A stretch of DNA of 64,000 bases, taken from Ecdyonurus torrentis. Taxonomy: Eukaryota; Arthropoda; Insecta; Ephemeroptera; Heptageniidae. Within the stretch, counting starts at the first letter, position 1, and each line of letters begins with the position of its first letter. Positions 63,767 to 64,000 of this stretch are shown here, piece by piece. Below the pieces are notes generated by a model. The model saw only the letters and a list, made by a program, of their open reading frames with translations. It had not been told where the DNA came from and ran no database searches. The DNA lies in contig OX439133.1 in the NCBI GenBank assembly GCA_949318235.1, positions 10,967,347-11,031,346 on the forward strand, given 5' to 3'. A program made the position numbers and the translations under genes.

Positions 63767-64000
63767 TAGGGTGGTTTCAGTCATGTAAAAATCGACGCCA
63801 TAAGTGAGTACTAAATAACATGGGCCAGTATGGGAAAATGACTCATTTTGCCAGTTTAAAAATACTTCGAAATTTGTTTGAGAGCATTGATGCTGCTAAC
63901 AGGTTGAATTAGTACCTCAAGTATGCAAAAAAAATAATAATGACCAAAAAATACCTTATTTTCCAAAGAAAATAGCCAAAAACTACTTTTGTCCTATACT
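63767..64000 (+). repeat. Family A MITE, cut by the window end
   Basis: 'tagggtggtttcagtcatgt', 'actaaataacatgggccagt', 'gagcattgatgctgctaaca' and 'cttttgtcctatact'. Confidence 0.85.

Overview
This is eukaryotic, animal-type DNA. It is very AT-rich, has spliced genes with GT-AG introns, and carries a heavy load of short palindromic transposons, (TA)n and (GA)n microsatellites and poly(A)/poly(T) runs. The four recognisable genes (HHEX-type homeobox, SNRNP27, pantothenate kinase, CHMP7) are all animal orthologues, and the divergent HHEX homeodomain points to a non-vertebrate metazoan. The sequence alone does not fix the phylum. I see no bacterial-style operon, CRISPR array, tRNA or rRNA.

Layout. 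1-7.3 kb: nested transposons and two long (TA)n tracts. 7.36-10.2 kb, plus strand: the last three exons of an HHEX homeobox gene, whose first exon is not visible. 11.9-14.0 kb: a 2.1 kb non-autonomous hAT element with an 8-bp target duplication. 15.4-19.4 kb, plus: a complete three-exon SNRNP27 gene. 19.4-27.5 kb: AT-rich intergenic DNA with a few hairpin transposons. 27.5-40.9 kb, minus: a pantothenate kinase gene of nine or ten coding exons. With the candidate start exon they join to 504 codons plus a stop with no frame error. 42.17-44.07 kb, plus: the first three exons of CHMP7, divergent from the pantothenate kinase gene across about 1.25 kb that probably holds both promoters. The rest of CHMP7 is not recognisable downstream. 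44-64 kb: almost entirely repeats, with a LINE fragment, a strange 2.1 kb foldback element (48.24-50.37 kb), a cluster of one MITE family (54-64 kb), a second hAT element (61.0-61.9 kb), and a few isolated minus-strand exon candidates that I cannot name.

The genes are unrelated housekeeping or developmental genes: a transcription factor, a tri-snRNP splicing factor, the first enzyme of coenzyme A synthesis, and a nuclear-envelope ESCRT-III subunit. I see no functional cluster. The introns are the main landing sites for at least ten families of palindromic elements, named A to O here for cross-reference. The most unusual structure is the foldback element at 48238-50372. Its arms are built from short degenerate repeats of the type 'aacgatgaca / atgaaataa'. 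It interrupts a dispersed repeat whose uninterrupted copy is also in the window.
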